The notes: generated by a model from the letters alone, not told the origin. A stretch of 64,000 bases of DNA from Blasia pusilla (GCA_050084515.1 CM114275.1:25482001-25546000); one strand, 5' to 3'. Positions 36,850-50,215 are shown, counted from the first letter of the stretch. Numbers and translations: made by a program.

Positions 36850-38810
36850 ATAATGGCTTTTTTATAAACAATAATTTAAAAATTGGTATCGTCCGAAAGA
36901 GGACAAAAATTTCTTTCGGACATCCCTGAAAATTGTCGTTCCCAGAAACAGGAGCCGTGTGTAGGTACCCGTTTCTTCAAACGGGCATTGGCCGTTGCCA
37001 CGACTCTCAGGGGCCTCCCAACTCCGGCAGTGAGTGGCCCTATTACTTTTATTGTGATCCAAATACTGTCTTTTTTACATGTGACAATCCGAAAAAATAT
37101 TTTTCATATTTTGGGATGTAAGAATAAAAATTTTAAATATGTATGTGATGTGGTTAGTTTAGGGTTATACACTCCCTGCGTGGCACAAGTTATACACTGG
37201 TAAAAGTTATTGTCACCTAAAGATACTTCTTTATACCAGCATTCGGATGATATTTTAGGGATTGTTTCGCGAGTGATTTAGGTAGTGGCTTCTCATATGC
37301 TCCATGTTACCTCGCACCTAGTACCTAGTATTGGTTCATGTGGGAGGGAGAATCTCGATGTTGTGGAGGATAGGTTCATTTTAAGGTTCTTTGAAGGTTG
37401 GTGAGTTGTCTTGGCATTTTGCAACCCTCTCAAGTTCTAATCACATCTATGTCCGCATCAATTTGGAATGGCCACCCTCACGAGCTTTGAGATGCCTCAA
37501 AGCTCAAACCTTCCTAGACTCAAATCATCTAAAGATCTCAGAAAACGCTCAAGTGGAGGCTAAGATATTTTCCGAAAAAATTTGTAGGGGAAGTTGGGTT
37601 GAGGGGCAAAATGAGGGGCCCGATTGTCTTTCCCCAAAATTAGGGGGAGGGTGTTGATACCCATAAGCACTTTAGGCATAGTGAGTCTTTTCTTGATGGA
37701 TTTAGCAACACCATCGGCATTTTTACAAAGTTAGGCCCTTGGACCACTCGTTCTTTGCCTTGGATTATTTTTCAAAGATGGATCCCTTCTACTAAAGTGT
37801 ATGTCTTAGATGGATGAGGGATCCTTTCCCGTATGGCTAAGAAAGTTCTTCTTACTTTCTCCTCCTTGCTATCTTTGGTCAGACTATACTCCACTCTTAT
37901 TCGATGGGCGTCCCCTTTGAGGCCATTTTTTTAGAGACACTATGTCCCATAAGGGTGTTCCCTTGGATATTTTGGCTCGTATTTGCTCGGAATACCTCGT
38001 GCTCCAAGAAGGGGCCGGATCATGGGATAGGCTCACACACTCTATTGGTAATTCTTCATCGCACCACTTATCTTTAGCATAGCAATCTAATTTTTTCGTC
38101 CCCCAACCTTCCTGTGGTTGGTTTGACATGTTATGAATGTCCTCCAAGCTTGGCCATTCTTTGGGGGTGAGATGAATGCCACTCACGATGTTGAGTGAGG
38201 TATCATGTTCTGCTTCCATATGTGGAGAGAGCGACAGTATTCCATGTGGAATTCCCTTATTTAGGCAGACCTAGAAATGGTTGAGGAGGTTGGCATGGTG
38301 CTAGACAACATTGTAATCATAAATCCTACTCGAGAGTTGATTCATGTGCACTTAATACATAAGGGAGATTGCTAAGAGGAGCGGCGATGATAAGGAACAA
38401 GACTCAACTTTATAATCACTCCATTGGCTTTCGCTGGACGAAGGCAGCGCACAGGCCGTAGCTATTTAGATGTGCATACATGGGACTATATATTGGTGAA
38501 AGGTTTGAAAATTTCCTTCCCACGTGTCATTCTTCTCCACTCGAAAAGTAGGTTTTCTTTAACTACTACGCTCTTACATTGTAAACATCTCATCTCCACC
38601 ATTATATTCCCAAGCCAATGGGCTTCTAGGGGCTGAGTTATGGAGACACCATTGCTATACCATTCTTTCTAAGGCATGTCTTTTTAGTTATCGTTAATAT
38701 TGAGGTAAGAGTTTAGGGAATTATATTTTTTTGGTTGTCGTTACCTTCTCTTAGTCCACCTCCTAGCACTAGGAATAGGTTTATTCGTGTTCGTCATGTA
38801 AGGATGACTC
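36850..38810. other. AT-rich spacer between two GC-rich islands
   Basis: AT-rich, repeat-like DNA separating the MATE island from the next. It holds a fragment of LTR family A (37525-37655). A minus-strand ORF of 111 codons at 38219-37884 encodes a soluble-looking peptide (MEAEHDTSLNIVSGIHL at its start) that I do not recognise. Its residue use is protein-like, so it may be a scrap of a transposon gene. Confidence 0.4.
37525..37655 (+). repeat. LTR family A fragment (copy E)
   Basis: About 130 bp matching the middle of the copy at 19339-20348 in the same order: a 'tctaaa.atctca' block, 'gctaagatatttt' against 'gttgagatattt', 'ggggcaaaatgaggggcc' against 'agggccaaaaagagggcc', and 'tccccaaaattaggggg' against 'tccccaaaggtaggggg'. 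Confidence 0.6.
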
Positions 38811-39459
38811 TTCCTCGTTCTTAGAGTTCCAGCCCCATAACAACGTCACGGTACTTTTACGTTCGTCTCGCGGGTATCTTTCATTGCAGTCCGTCCGGGG
38901 ACCCTTCTACGGGACTGTACTGCGGGCGTACCGTAGTGAGCTCCGGAGGCTCCTTCCTACGACTACAGTGCTCCCATACACCGTCACAGTCACAGGACAG
39001 TAAGAGTGCCGTCGTCCCCCCAACCGGAAGGGCGGTCTTCGTCAATTCCTTCGCTGCCCAGTCGGATCGGGCGCTGTCCCCAAACAACGTACTGACGGCG
39101 GGACTTGACGTAAGCTCTGTTAGAATGTACATCGTGCAGGAGCTACGAGAGCACTCCATTTCGCTTCTAGATCCAGATTCCAGTTCCTGCCGACGTCCAA
39201 AACCAACCGGCGCACCTTTCTGTCCATCGCGATGACAATACCATCCACTCACCGCAAACAACCCCCCAACATACCCATATCTAGATCCTCGATCTCGGCA
39301 ATATCGGAGCACATGTGCGTAATAAAAAGTCTACACCCTTAGTCTCCCTTCCCTCTACGCCCGCGACGTTGATGGAACGGAAACCACACATAATAACACT
39401 ATTTGCCGAGGCCTCATGGGGTGTAAGGCGTCGGGGAAGGGATAGTAGTCGAATTGGAA

Positions 39460-39505
<46 letters not shown>

Positions 39506-42500
39506 TTTGAATAAAAATAAAGCGGGATGATTATTTTGAAGTGGAATGACACGCATGAAATCGTGCGTGTGCTCAAAGAAATGAAGGTGAGAAGGAGAAA
39601 ATGATCACAGCTCGTGAGAGCGATAACACAAACGCAAACTACCATGTGAAGAAATTCCCTACATCATTCTTTGGATCCGGTTTAGTTTAAAGTAAGAACC
39701 ATTCCATAATCTCTCGACACCCGGCTTACGAGAGACTAACACGACGCAGCTATGTCGTACTGACGGAGTGTCGAGAGTAGGACACCTCGAAAGACGTGTC
39801 CAGCACAAACAACAATCATCGATTATACCCCCGTTTTACGAAAAACAAATCACCTCCGGATCGTCGTCGTTGTTATGATATGATCCCGCTTAGCGAGCGA
39901 TCCAAAAGTCAAAATTGTCTCTGCGATTGGTCGATCGTTAATGATATGTACTCGTAATATTCAGCAAGTTGTTATCCGCACCCGCCGAATACTGTAGGTC
40001 CTAATGCCCTCGGAACTAGACGCACTAGATATGTGAGATCTGATGACCAGATTTAGTCATCGAGCGCGCATATGCGAGAATACACGTGTAAAGCTTGACG
40101 TCCCGGCCCCAGCGGGATCCACTCGTCGAGGGGAGGGAGCCGCATCCGATTACTGGAGGGACCTTTTGGAGCTGGAGCGCGCGCGGATGAGGGGAACAAA
40201 ACGGGGAGTTATCCGAATGCGCTCAAAAAGGCACGGGAATGTTTTCCCAGTGATGGAGATAATGCACTGCGCGCGCGCGCGCTTTATGAGACCAAACCCA
40301 ACGACCATCGAACCGGTCCCCGAGTGAGTCCAGCCAGACAGCCCCTCTCCTCTCTCGAGAACGAACGAATCGGACGGTCATAACGGAGCCGGGGCCTGGA
40401 CCTTTCCGAGGACGACGAAACACCGAATTAACCCTACACGTACCACCTTTGATATTCTCCTTCTTTTCCCTCGTTTGCTTCTTTATTTATTATTCTTCAT
40501 CGTAGGTGAATTTTTATTTTCTTCCGGGCCGAGAAGTTTTGGGAGTTCTTCCTTGTCTGGGAAAGAGCAAAGATGCACTTCGATAAAAACGAGTGATGGA
40601 AAACCCATCGGAAGTACAAAAGAGGGGGACTCAAAGAGTCAAAACCTGAAGGCCACAACACGACCAAAAAAGGAAGAAGGGGCATTCCCCCTAACGATTT
40701 AAACTCACCAACAGCAGAGACAATATCAGCAACAACAAGAGAGCTATGACTACTACTAAGTGGGCCTCTAGCGCGGCGTCTCCCACACCTGAGCCCGCCG
40801 CAAAATCCCATTAGCCTGGGGCACGCTGCAACGCTATGGAGACCCGCCGCCTACAATACAGAATCGCAGTAGCTAAGGACAACCCATTTCTCGAGTTCCG
40901 TGAACGAAGTCGAACCTCTCCCCATAGCCCCATACATCTCTATGGCCGGGGGATGAAGATGTGTCCCTGTAGTCGATCAGAGATATGTGTCTTTTCGCCG
41001 CCGCCGCCGCCGCCGCTCCTTGTAGCATTCGCCCTTGGGCCACCACTTGGGCTCGCACTGCCTCCCGCGTAGGATCTGTGACTACCACGTCCGCCACAAC
41101 CACCTCAAAGAGTAGCGGATGGTGGTGGCCAAGTGTGGAACCAGACAGGTTATCGGGCGGGTAGACATTCAGCACGCTATCCCTCGATCGCAAGCAAAGG
41201 CGAAGTGATCGTTGCTCGGTTGCCCGCCTCACGCGCGTTCCCTTCTGCACTATCGCAGACGATATCTCTCCCTCCGAGAAGCACCGCCGCAGTTTACCCC
41301 ACGCAAGCGGACGCTTCGACATGCCGCCACCGGCCCGTCAGGTGGACGCCCAACCATCCTTCCCCCGCTTGGGTTAGAGGCAGCCGCTACACAGCCCAGT
41401 CTGGGAAAGGGAGAGAATATCTGCGTTTGTTTCAATGAAGGGCGAGATCCCTAGGGCACTTTGGCATGAAGAAGCGAACACGAGTGGAGCTACTCGGTAT
41501 TTAGTGATGCTTCTGGGAGGAAAAAGTCCAGTTAGTCAGGATGTTGTCATGATTATTTACTACGGAACACTGTGGAGGTTCGTCATCGTGATGACGAGTC
41601 CCTCCAATTCATGGCATCGAATTACTCTGGTTTTATTTTGAAATAACATAAAAAATAAAAATAGCACTTCCTCATCGGGGAAGTCATAAGTAAATATGCT
41701 TTGGTCACCACCCTTCATTCTTTCTTCTCGATTTCTGTTTGTTTAAAAAAAAGATTCCCGGCTCTCCGACGATAGAGTTCTCTAATCGTGTGTATTTATT
41801 GACGACGGAGGGGGAGTCGCGGAGTAACAACGCGGGGAGAGAGAAAGTGGGCGCCAGGTCCCCGAAGGCTGCCGGCAAAGCAGCTTTTATGGCCGAGGAC
41901 GTAAAATAGTTGCCGGTCAGGGGATTCGCGGTATGGGCCGGTCAATTCTGGATCCGGAATCGAGCCGGAAGGCGTTGCAGGACCTAGTCAGGACGTGTTC
42001 TGCGGCAACGAACGGACGGACAGGACGCTGCAACCGCCGGCCACCTGACTCCGTCCGTCCTGATTGGTTGGCTCCGTTAGCTGCGGGTCTGGCTTTGTCT
42101 TTTGGGCCCGGCCCTTCGGATCTCGTCCCAGTGTTACCGAACTGTCAGTGAGCCTGAAAGCCTGCCCTCCGATTCCAATTGGCGCAGGCCGCCCGGTATG
42201 GTATGGGATGGGATGGGATGGGATGGGATGGCGGGTATGTTGGTCGATCAACCCTCCTGAAACGGACAGCATTATTGGTCGGCAGTTGGCGATAAGGAGT
42301 TTTGCCGTCTTCCAGCGTTGCGTTCTGGCGAGAGTCCTCTCCTGCCGAGTCCCACGTCGCCTGTGCCGCGTCGCTCCATGTCGTCGCGCCGGAGGCCGGA
42401 CAACCCTAATCGCCCAGTCGCGAGCGGTGCTGTGCTGTGCTCGCCTCGCTCGATCTCTCCCGCTGCGCGGGGGGCGGGGGAGTTACGGCGTCGATTCTCA

Positions 42501-43349
42501 TTCTCTCTCTCTCTCTTCTCGCTCCCATGCGCAGCCGATTGGTGTTGGAGTTCGCCGTCTGCGCGACGTCGCCTGAACGCGCGGCCCAAATCTCGATGCG
42601 AACGCCGAGTGACGGAGCCCGATGAACAACCAGTCGTCCGCCCCTGCTGACAGTGGAGGAGGAGGAGCAGGAGAGGGAACGAACGAACGAGTGAATGAAT
42701 GGAGGCGAGGCATATCCATGGAACTGGCATCCATTCCAGCACCGCGCGCGCGCGCGGACCGTTCTCCCACACATAACTTTCGGCGTTGTGGCACCTCCGT
42801 AGTAGATCTCTGCGCGTGAGCGACTTCACGGGGAAGACGAACGAGCGAGCGAGCGAGCGAGCGAACGAGTGCCTTCGTTCCATCGCGACGTCCGTTCCAG
42901 TCAATCGTACCCTTTACTCCATTTCTTTTCGTTTCGCTCAAACTCCGTGTGTGGCAAACAAACCGCTCATTACATGTTCGTCAAGTCACGCTAAGCGACT
43001 TTTCTCTTTCGCGAGGCTCGATTCTCGCGAAGTCATGTACTAACGCTCCAACTTTTCCTCAAATCTCGCTTCCTTCGAATCCAATATACTCCGATGCGCC
43101 ACTTCATTTGCTCTCGTTTGCTCTCCGAGTCGCTTTCACATTCTATCAAGTCAGTTTCGTTGCTCACCTTTTCCCCATCCGTCGCTTTCGAGTCGTACAG
43201 TGAATATCTCTCCGCAGAGTGGGGAAAGGCGTTGAAAAAGGAGAGGAGGACTTCGCTCCCCATTGCAAATCCCCTCCCTTTAGCAAGCTTTACTGGGAAT
43301 TGACCGCATGGGTAATGCCTCTTTTCTTCAAGAGCCACTCCGGAAACCA
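38810..43349. other. GC-rich island without a recognised gene
   Basis: A CpG-rich block with no recognised protein. The longest ORFs (plus 42064-42576, minus 42904-42272 and 42941-42498, minus 41322-40873, minus 39312-38881) overlap in several frames and are rich in Arg, Ser, Ala and Pro, as expected of GC-rich non-coding DNA. Simple repeats include (TA)n at 39464-39503, (GC)n at 40269-40282, a CCG run at 40997-41016, (GGGAT)n at 42205-42231 and (GAGC)n at 42842-42863. The part from about 41750 to 43340 looks like a plant promoter or 5' UTR, with CT tracts and CpG, but no downstream coding exon follows before AT-rich repeat DNA begins. Confidence 0.45.
39464..39503. repeat. (TA)n microsatellite
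   Basis: About 20 uninterrupted TA units. Confidence 0.97.
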
Positions 43350-43410
43350 AACGTCTCCAGAACACCTATATGGTAGACACCGAACGTCTCAAGAACACCT
43401 ATATGGTAGG
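43350..43410. repeat. Tandem duplication at the island edge
   Basis: Two copies, 33 bp apart, of a 27-bp unit containing 'agaacacctatatggtag'. They lie at the boundary between the GC-rich island and AT-rich DNA. Confidence 0.9.
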
Positions 43411-43907
43411 CTCAGCCCACATGAAGCCTTGGGGGATATGTAGCAATGTTAACTTGCTCCTCCTCCACATGGTGGATTACTGATTACCCTTTTGGAAGAA
43501 GGAACTTCTTCACATGTTCAAGGAGAACTTTCTAAGAAAGTCTTCCCTTTATTGAAGTTTTGGGTCCCCCCCCCCCTTCTTGTACTTTCAACGGGTTCTC
43601 ATCTTTTTTATACATAATTGTCACAACCAAGCAAGCCCTCCTTGTGGGTCCTAACTCTATCCATAATCCACGGAAAAGGAAAACCGGTAACATTTGCACA
43701 TGTTAAGCTAAGTTTTCAAAGTTGACCAAAGTGGAACAATGAAAAATACCTTCGTCATGCGGCTTTTGGGCATGGGCCTTATCCTTAGCCACACCATTGA
43801 ATTTTTTTTCCAATATTTGGCCAATTTCAACAGTATCCATATTTAAATACTAGTGGTCAGCTTGTGTCATGCACGAAAGTGAAGGAACTAATCATGTTGG
43901 ACACAAA

Positions 43908-44130
43908 ATATTTTTCTTGCTGTCCATAGGAGGAAACATTTTCTTGCTATCTAGTTGCCACATGTCAAGCAAAGAGGTATTTGCAAATCAATAAGGCACT
44001 CTCCACTAATACTATAGATATTTTCTTGTTGCTCGTAGAGGAGAAAATATTTTCTTGCTGCCCAGTTGCCACATGTCAAGCAAAGTGGTGTTTGCAAATC
44101 AAGAAAGCACTCTCCAATAATAATGTCGAT
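43908..44130 (+). repeat. Direct tandem duplication, about 110-bp unit
   Basis: Unit 1 (43908-44017) and unit 2 (44018-44130) share 'attttcttgctg', 'gttgccacatgtcaagcaaag', 'tttgcaaatcaa' and 'gcactctcca'. A trace of the unit's right end also occurs near 5413-5445. The plus-strand ORF at 43981-44196 is a product of the duplication. Confidence 0.9.
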
Positions 44131-44689
44131 GTATCTTTAAAATTTGCATCTCCAAGTGATACGGGAGGGATATACTCTCACTCGAAACTCTTGTAGGAGA
44201 ATAAAAGAATATGGTTTGTAAGAAGATCTAGAACAATAAATAAACATGTCTATAAGTAATAGAAAATATGCACAAAGATAATCATATAAATATCCATGGT
44301 TCAATTTGTCCAAATCCGATTTAAGTAATGATTTCTTTGATTAATTTCTTAGATAAATCATAGATTTGAAATTTCATGTAATGAAGTAACCATACACATC
44401 ATTACACAACGTATCTGATTATCATCTCTATGCTAATAGACTCAATATGTAAAGAGAAATCTTCACATACTCTCTCTTATCGGTTTATCCTCCTAATTTG
44501 CTCAAGGAATCCAACATGACCTGTGCACATAATTCACCTTCTAACCAAAAACTTTGGTAGTAAATCAACGGTCATATAACCGAATGAAGAAATCAGCTAA
44601 TGCCCCAAATAAAATCCTTAACCAAATATAATAAGAAATAAACCAAAAAAATGCACTAATATCAAAGATTATATCCCTCATCAATAAGT
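44131..44689. other. AT-rich DNA, no gene seen
   Basis: Nothing recognisable. Confidence 0.35.
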
Positions 44690-45320
44690 CCTAAGTTGCA
44701 TGGAAACGTACACGTCTATCCACGGGACTTGTATATCCCATGCACGGACATGCCAAACAGGTCCCTTGTTCGTGTTTCTTTTGTGCATAAGTCGCCCGTA
44801 TGGGCTTTTTGACGTGAGAATGTGTGTGCTCTCGGATTAAGGGTGCGAACCAAGGAGTGATATGCGTTCATGTTACAGGCTTGACATGTGCAAGATATAT
44901 GTGGGCTCGACGTGGGCCTGCCAAGGGCCTATACGGTCCCTGCAAGAACCTCCCACGGGCTCAGTGTAGGCTAGTGCTGGCCCTTTCTTGGCCACTATGC
45001 AAGCAATGCGGGCTCGATGATGCCTGATGCGCGTTATGTGCACGTTTTAAGTGTGGACCAAAGTGGGCTTAAGTGTGGGACATGCAAGTTGGGTGTAAGC
45101 TAAAGGGCGGGCCTACTCTCAAACCATGAAAGATGGATGCAAGCTCAGGCTCGGGCGTGGTTGGGAGGTTATTGGCTAGGCGCGGGCCCCCTAGGTCTAG
45201 GTGGAGGCTTAAGCACTGGCCTTGTGGAGGCCGAGGCGTGGGATATGTGGGGATTTGTGTGTGGGTAGGGGGCCTTTGAATACCGATTGATTCGGAGGCC
45301 ACGTGAGTAGTATTCATGGA
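44690..45320. mobile_element. GC-cored repeat related to the hAT-like family, copy 5
   Basis: Starts with 'aagttgcatgg', followed by 'cccatgcacggacatgcc', which parallels 'catgggacggacatgcc' in the copy at 7404. The interior (about 44770-45250) is GC-rich with repeated 'gggctc', 'gggcct' and 'gggccc' words and, like 25316-25623, stands out sharply from AT-rich flanks. I could not find a matching right terminal repeat, so the end is approximate. ORFs at 44824-45027 (+) and 45317-45069 (-) come from the GC-rich core. Confidence 0.45.
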
Positions 45321-46249
45321 TGGAGAGAAAAGGTGAAGGTTAAAGTATAATTGGATTAGGTGGTTGTATTAGGAAATAGACTAGTTCCAAATGAAGGTGG
45401 GTGAAGAAGTTAGGATAGTTGAAAAAGGGTTAAGATTAGGAGAACAAAATAAGATTTGCTACATGATTATGAGTGGAATTTGTTTAGGCATTAATAGTAA
45501 GTGGACGTAGATGAGAACAAAATAAATTTATTCCCTTCCTTCCATCCTTCCATATATAAACTTGCTCATTTTTAGTACTATCTCACAATCTCACTCTTCG
45601 ATCCATATCTCCCTCCTCGTCTCCCTCTATCTACTTTTTCGTCAAAGTTTATTTCTCCATATGTAGGTCAACTTGATAAGTGAGAATATTTTTTTTGCGA
45701 GTTGTTAACCCTGATAATTTAAGGTATCTTGATTATCTAGATTAGTGTGTTGATCATTCTTGTTCATAGTGAGTGTTCCAAGGTTGGAATTGGAGCATTC
45801 ACAAACAATATATGGTGTAATTTGCATAAATTTCATAAGTCAGTAGATCTAATTATTGATACTATAGAATCATTAAAAATTATCCAAAATTATTCGGATG
45901 GGATTAGTATCTACTTGTAGTCATGAACAAGCCAAAGAAAGCCAACATATCTTGAAGGAATATTAAGAAGAAATACATATGGAAGGTGGAACATCAAGAA
46001 AATGAAGAAGTAATTATTGTTCCCATTTGATGAAAATATATCATAGCACACGGATGATGGAGTTTTTCACATGAGAGAGACAAAAGACAAAGGATGGGAA
46101 TCATGATACCCATCATGCCAAATTACTTTTAAAGGTCCCTCCCAATGTGCAACGGAATCTCCAAAATAAGGTACTTTTGGGAAATGGATAGAGAAGGGAA
46201 TGAAGATCCTCAAATCACGTATGGAGGAGACAACACCATTCCAATTGGG
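45321..46249. other. AT-rich DNA, no gene seen
   Basis: Nothing recognisable. Confidence 0.35.
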
Positions 46250-46385
46250 TTTGCAAGAGACAAGAAACCATGTTTGTTTTATGTCCAATGTTGATGGGGT
46301 TACGAACATATGCATGCCATTGAGTAAAAGTCTTGACAAATCCAAATGAGTAGTTGGGTTGTATCCGACAAACACTAGAAAAAGC
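46250..46385 (+). repeat. LTR family A fragment (copy F)
   Basis: Contains 'aaaagtcttgacaaatccaa' and 'gagtagttgggttgt', which match 'aaaagtcttgagaaaaaccc' and 'gagagttggggttgt' in copy D (near 6385-6425) in order and orientation. The minus-strand ORF at 46417-46067 lies across this repeat and is not a recognised gene. Confidence 0.45.
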
Positions 46386-46439
46386 AAGGTAATCAAATGG
46401 AGTATTTTAACCTCCAAGGAATAGAACTAGATAATGAGT

Positions 46440-46720
46440 GAAGTGAAAGACCCTCTTTTGTTAGAAGGTCTAATCATACGGGTCCAAAAATCACTTAAAT
46501 ATTTTTGGGGTTTTGGTAACAACTCCATTTTGATTGAAACTTTGCGAAAAATGTACATACACCTTAAGTACCAAGTGTTCCAAATATCAAGTAAAGATAA
46601 GATCCTTGAACAAGATGAAAAATAGAGAGACCTCTTAGGTCTAATCGTGTGCGTCCAGAAGACCACTTAAATATTCCAAGCTTTGGGTTACAACTTCATT
46701 TTTCTTGGATTTTTCCTATG
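46440..46720 (+). repeat. Divergent tandem duplication, about 172-bp unit
   Basis: Two diverged copies share 'ggtctaatcatacgggtcca' (46466) against 'ggtctaatcgtgtgcgtcca' (46638), then 'cacttaaatatt' and 'ggtaacaactccatttt' against 'ggttacaacttcattttt'. Confidence 0.75.
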
Positions 46721-49545
46721 AAGTAACTTTAGCTTCAAATTGAACCTGAAAAAATTAAAGATTTCAAAATGCAAAAGAAGATAAATTTGTAATATTCTCC
46801 AAGAGGCACTTTAGAAGCTTATATAGTACATATATGGTTGAAAATAGATTTCAATTTCAATATATTTGAAATAATATTATGAGATAATACAAGGAGAAGT
46901 AGTGAATTAAGATGATCATTTTCAACTAAAGAAGATATGAAGAAGAATTTGTTCATAAAATATTTTAGGCATGGAAGATGAAAATTTTGTTTAGGGCTTT
47001 ATGAGGTTAGAGCCAAATAAAGACTACTTAGAAATTAACTATGACACTCCACTGGACCTTTAAAAAGTAATAGAATAAATTTTCAATTTTAAATTTGAAA
47101 AAAATTCTCCGGAGCTTAAGAAAAAAATTCTAAAGAGATCATAAAAATAAGTTTAGAATTAATCATGCCCGTGACTTTTTAATTATTTTTAAAATGTGGA
47201 AATCTTTCTTCAAGGATATTTTAGTTTGAGATTACAAATAGGGTTTTTTTTTAGATTTCTTGTTTGGACACACTCTCGTATTTTCTTTTATAATTATTTT
47301 CTCAAAATTATTCCCTAAAATTATTTATAATATTTTAATGATGAAAATATTCCCCTTGTTTTACTTTTCAATGTAATATAGGCCCATAAGGTAAATTTAA
47401 GAATAGACTCAATGGAAAATAATATTTTTAAAATAATAAATCATATCTCCTTATAAAATATAAATTGACAATCTTCTACAATATGAAAACATATTTAAAT
47501 ATAATCATAATTTTTTAATCAAACAAACATTTCCATCATCGTACTTTCCACCTTACCCAAGGAATTAAGGATAACCCTAGAGAAAACTTAGAGATGTTTC
47601 ATGAACTCACTTCATAGACAACTTTCATAATTGGCTCACATTAACAAATCTTCAAAGTGAGTGTAATGTCTTAATAACTTCCGAATTCAGTATTTTGAAT
47701 GTTAAGCAAATCATTCGTTCCCCAAGAGGATCACTCTTATCTCTCAAAAGATAGGTTTATAAATAAATCTGATTCAATCTCGGATTTCACTCTTATTCCT
47801 TTAATCAACTTCTGCTCCGACACATGCTCTCAAAAAGTAGCAACTCAAATTCTCAAGACAATATCTTCTCTAGTGAAAGAAGAATCATGTCCTCTCGAAT
47901 TGGACTCTTGGTAATGCAGAAGGAATCTTGAAGAGAACACAGTGTTCAGATGGCTCACCCTACTCTTGGAATTCAATCCGTCTTGGTAGGTTAATCTCTC
48001 TCTAACATACATCATAGACACTCAACATTCCCTCTTTCTCATGAATCCAAACTCCAACATCTCGCACATTCTGCAGACCCAATAGGATGCAAACGGACAC
48101 CTTCGTACTTTAGAATGGAGAAACGAGATATACTCCATTCCATCAAAGACATATGGGGACTCTAAAGAAATTTTAAGCTTAGAATGCTACTCTTTCTCAA
48201 GCTTAGATCATTCCAACGACATCTTAAGATGTTCACTCGAATGATGTTTCTTTCTTCTGTGAATCTTCTTAAATACTAGTGTTAACAAGATCCCTTCTTC
48301 ATACATTAAGTGACTATTTTTACTAAGAGATTTATGGAAATCTTGATAGTTGCCTAATCAATGGTCTATCTTGGACTTTGCTCGTGATCCCATCAAATCG
48401 GTTAGTGCAACTGTTGTAGCTTCTTCTTTTGAAACGTCATACCCCTTTTTGTCTTGATTCCAATCGTTATGACTCTATGATTCTAACTACTTTACTTCTT
48501 TCTTCTAGAAATAATCTTCAAGTCTCTTGAAGTCTAGGTTGCGAGGATCTTTTTATCTTCGCAAATAATGTCATCTTTCCTTTTTTAGTCCTCTTCCAGA
48601 TATCTTCGTAACAAAGACAAAAGGTCTTCATTCTTTTCTTACTTTCTTCGCGAGTACTTTGTAGTCTTCTTGAAGAGCTTTTTAGGATCTCTTTAAGTTC
48701 TTCATTATGCACACCTGGTACAATCTTCACGAAGACGATACAAAATCTTCAAAAGGTAAAGGTAATTCTTCTTCTTGAAAAGTCTTTGGTTGAAATATCT
48801 GAAGTCTTCGTCTTTATATTATTTTCTTCCTTTTTCCTGAGTCTTTTTCTTTCCACATATCTTCAATTCTCTAGGATGAGTCCTCGTCTTTTTCAACCTC
48901 TTCATTTTGTCCTTGGAAACCAATAATCAATACACCTCTTCCTTATCCAAATCCGCTTTGTATTTACTTCTACCATATATAAACTTACAAAAATGTCCTA
49001 TTCGGAGAGAGCATTTTAGATGCTCAAGGAGAGATTGACATCCGCGCCCATATTGAGGAGACTGATCAGGGGCCATCCTTGAAATCTTCTAAAATTTCAA
49101 AATTCCGGTAAATGTAGGTATCATAGTTAGCAAACAACCATAATAATAGGAATCAATGAAGTTCAAATTTTAACTCTTAATCATCCAACTCCAAATCCCC
49201 GTCCATAGAACTTCATGGAGGAACATGCATTCAACTTTACTTGAGGGTTCCGATATTTTTCCATAAGAATGTATAAATAATCCACTTTCAAGAAATTTTT
49301 TCTATATTTTTTACAAAAATCGGTGGTAACCGACAACCTATGGATTGAGAGGAACCTCATACTTATATATATTATTGAGATATAAACACAAACTCATTCT
49401 ATCTAATTTGATTTATCATGGAATATATGTAACAACGGTTCAAAGATCTCACCAACTCTTCCCCTTGCTCTAGGCATGCGCATCCTCCCTCTATGAGAAA
49501 TAGTCTTCTCCAACACAACAATGGCTTTGCCATCATCTGTGTCTT
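46721..49545. other. AT-rich DNA with a pyrimidine-rich block
   Basis: No recognisable gene. From about 48400 to 48960 the plus strand is full of 'tcttc' and 'gtctt' words, the complement of the purine-rich block at 55980-56700, so this may be an inverted relative of that element. Confidence 0.35.
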
Positions 49546-50215
49546 GTGTTTTCTATGTTAAAAACATCTCCCAATCTCTCTCGGAGAATCCAAAGAGTTC
49601 ATGATGCATTCGACAGGGATAATGGTATGTTCGTGGATATCCCCCTTCCATCCTTTGAGGAATTTCTTGCCATAAGAAAGGTGGAAAAATCAATTCAAGT
49701 CTCCTCAAGAAAAGATCATCCACTAATAGATTTTGATGATCGTGTAGGACAAGTTGTCGAGTTGTGTTGATGGAATCCGGGACTTCTTGCGAATTCAGCC
49801 CTTACGCAAAGAAGAAATTTTCCACCTCTCAATTTTGGAGATCTATGGAAATTCCGTGAATAAGCTCTCCTTGATTGTACATGTCAATGAAGCAGATGAG
49901 CCACAATCGCATTTCCCGATCAATTCTTTGTTTACGTGGGATTTCTCCGCGAACCACCTCATCTCACTTCATATTTATAATTGGACCAAGGGCTGCAATG
50001 TCCCCAACTGAAAGTGAAATTATCCTGGTCTTGGGTTTACTTACGATACGAAAGTGGTGCATTACTATCAGGTGTACAGAAAGATATGCCAAAACAATGA
50101 TACAGTCTTCCTGATGGAGTTTGTCTACAAGTTGGACATTTATGTGATAGTAATATGGCCTTTTGAAGATAGTATGGATGCTACTAATAAGCTTTAGAGG
50201 TGAATATTATGTAGA
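49546..50215 (+). pseudogene. Broken ORF of unknown function
   Basis: Three plus-strand pieces read like one damaged coding region. The first is 49546-49770 (ends DRVGQVVELC). After a frameshift, 49754-50011 contains RIQPLRKEEIFHLSILEIYG and SLIVHVNEADEP. After two stops, about 50035-50195 gives VVHYYQVYRKICQNNDTVF and LMEFVYKLDIYVIVIWPFED. Residue use is protein-like (balanced hydrophobic and charged residues), unlike most AT-rich ORFs here. I do not recognise a family. The minus strand is also partly open across 50538-50194, so strand assignment is tentative. Confidence 0.4.

Noticed and set aside
40873-41322. 149-codon minus-strand ORF with an Ala run, considered as a gag-like fragment
   Set aside because: The Ala run is a CCG microsatellite translation and the remaining residues have no gag, zinc-knuckle or protease signature.
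42064-42941. Long overlapping ORFs of 147-210 codons on both strands
   Set aside because: They overlap in several frames, are dominated by Arg, Ser, Ala and Pro and by microsatellite translation, and match nothing known. Typical of GC-rich non-coding DNA.
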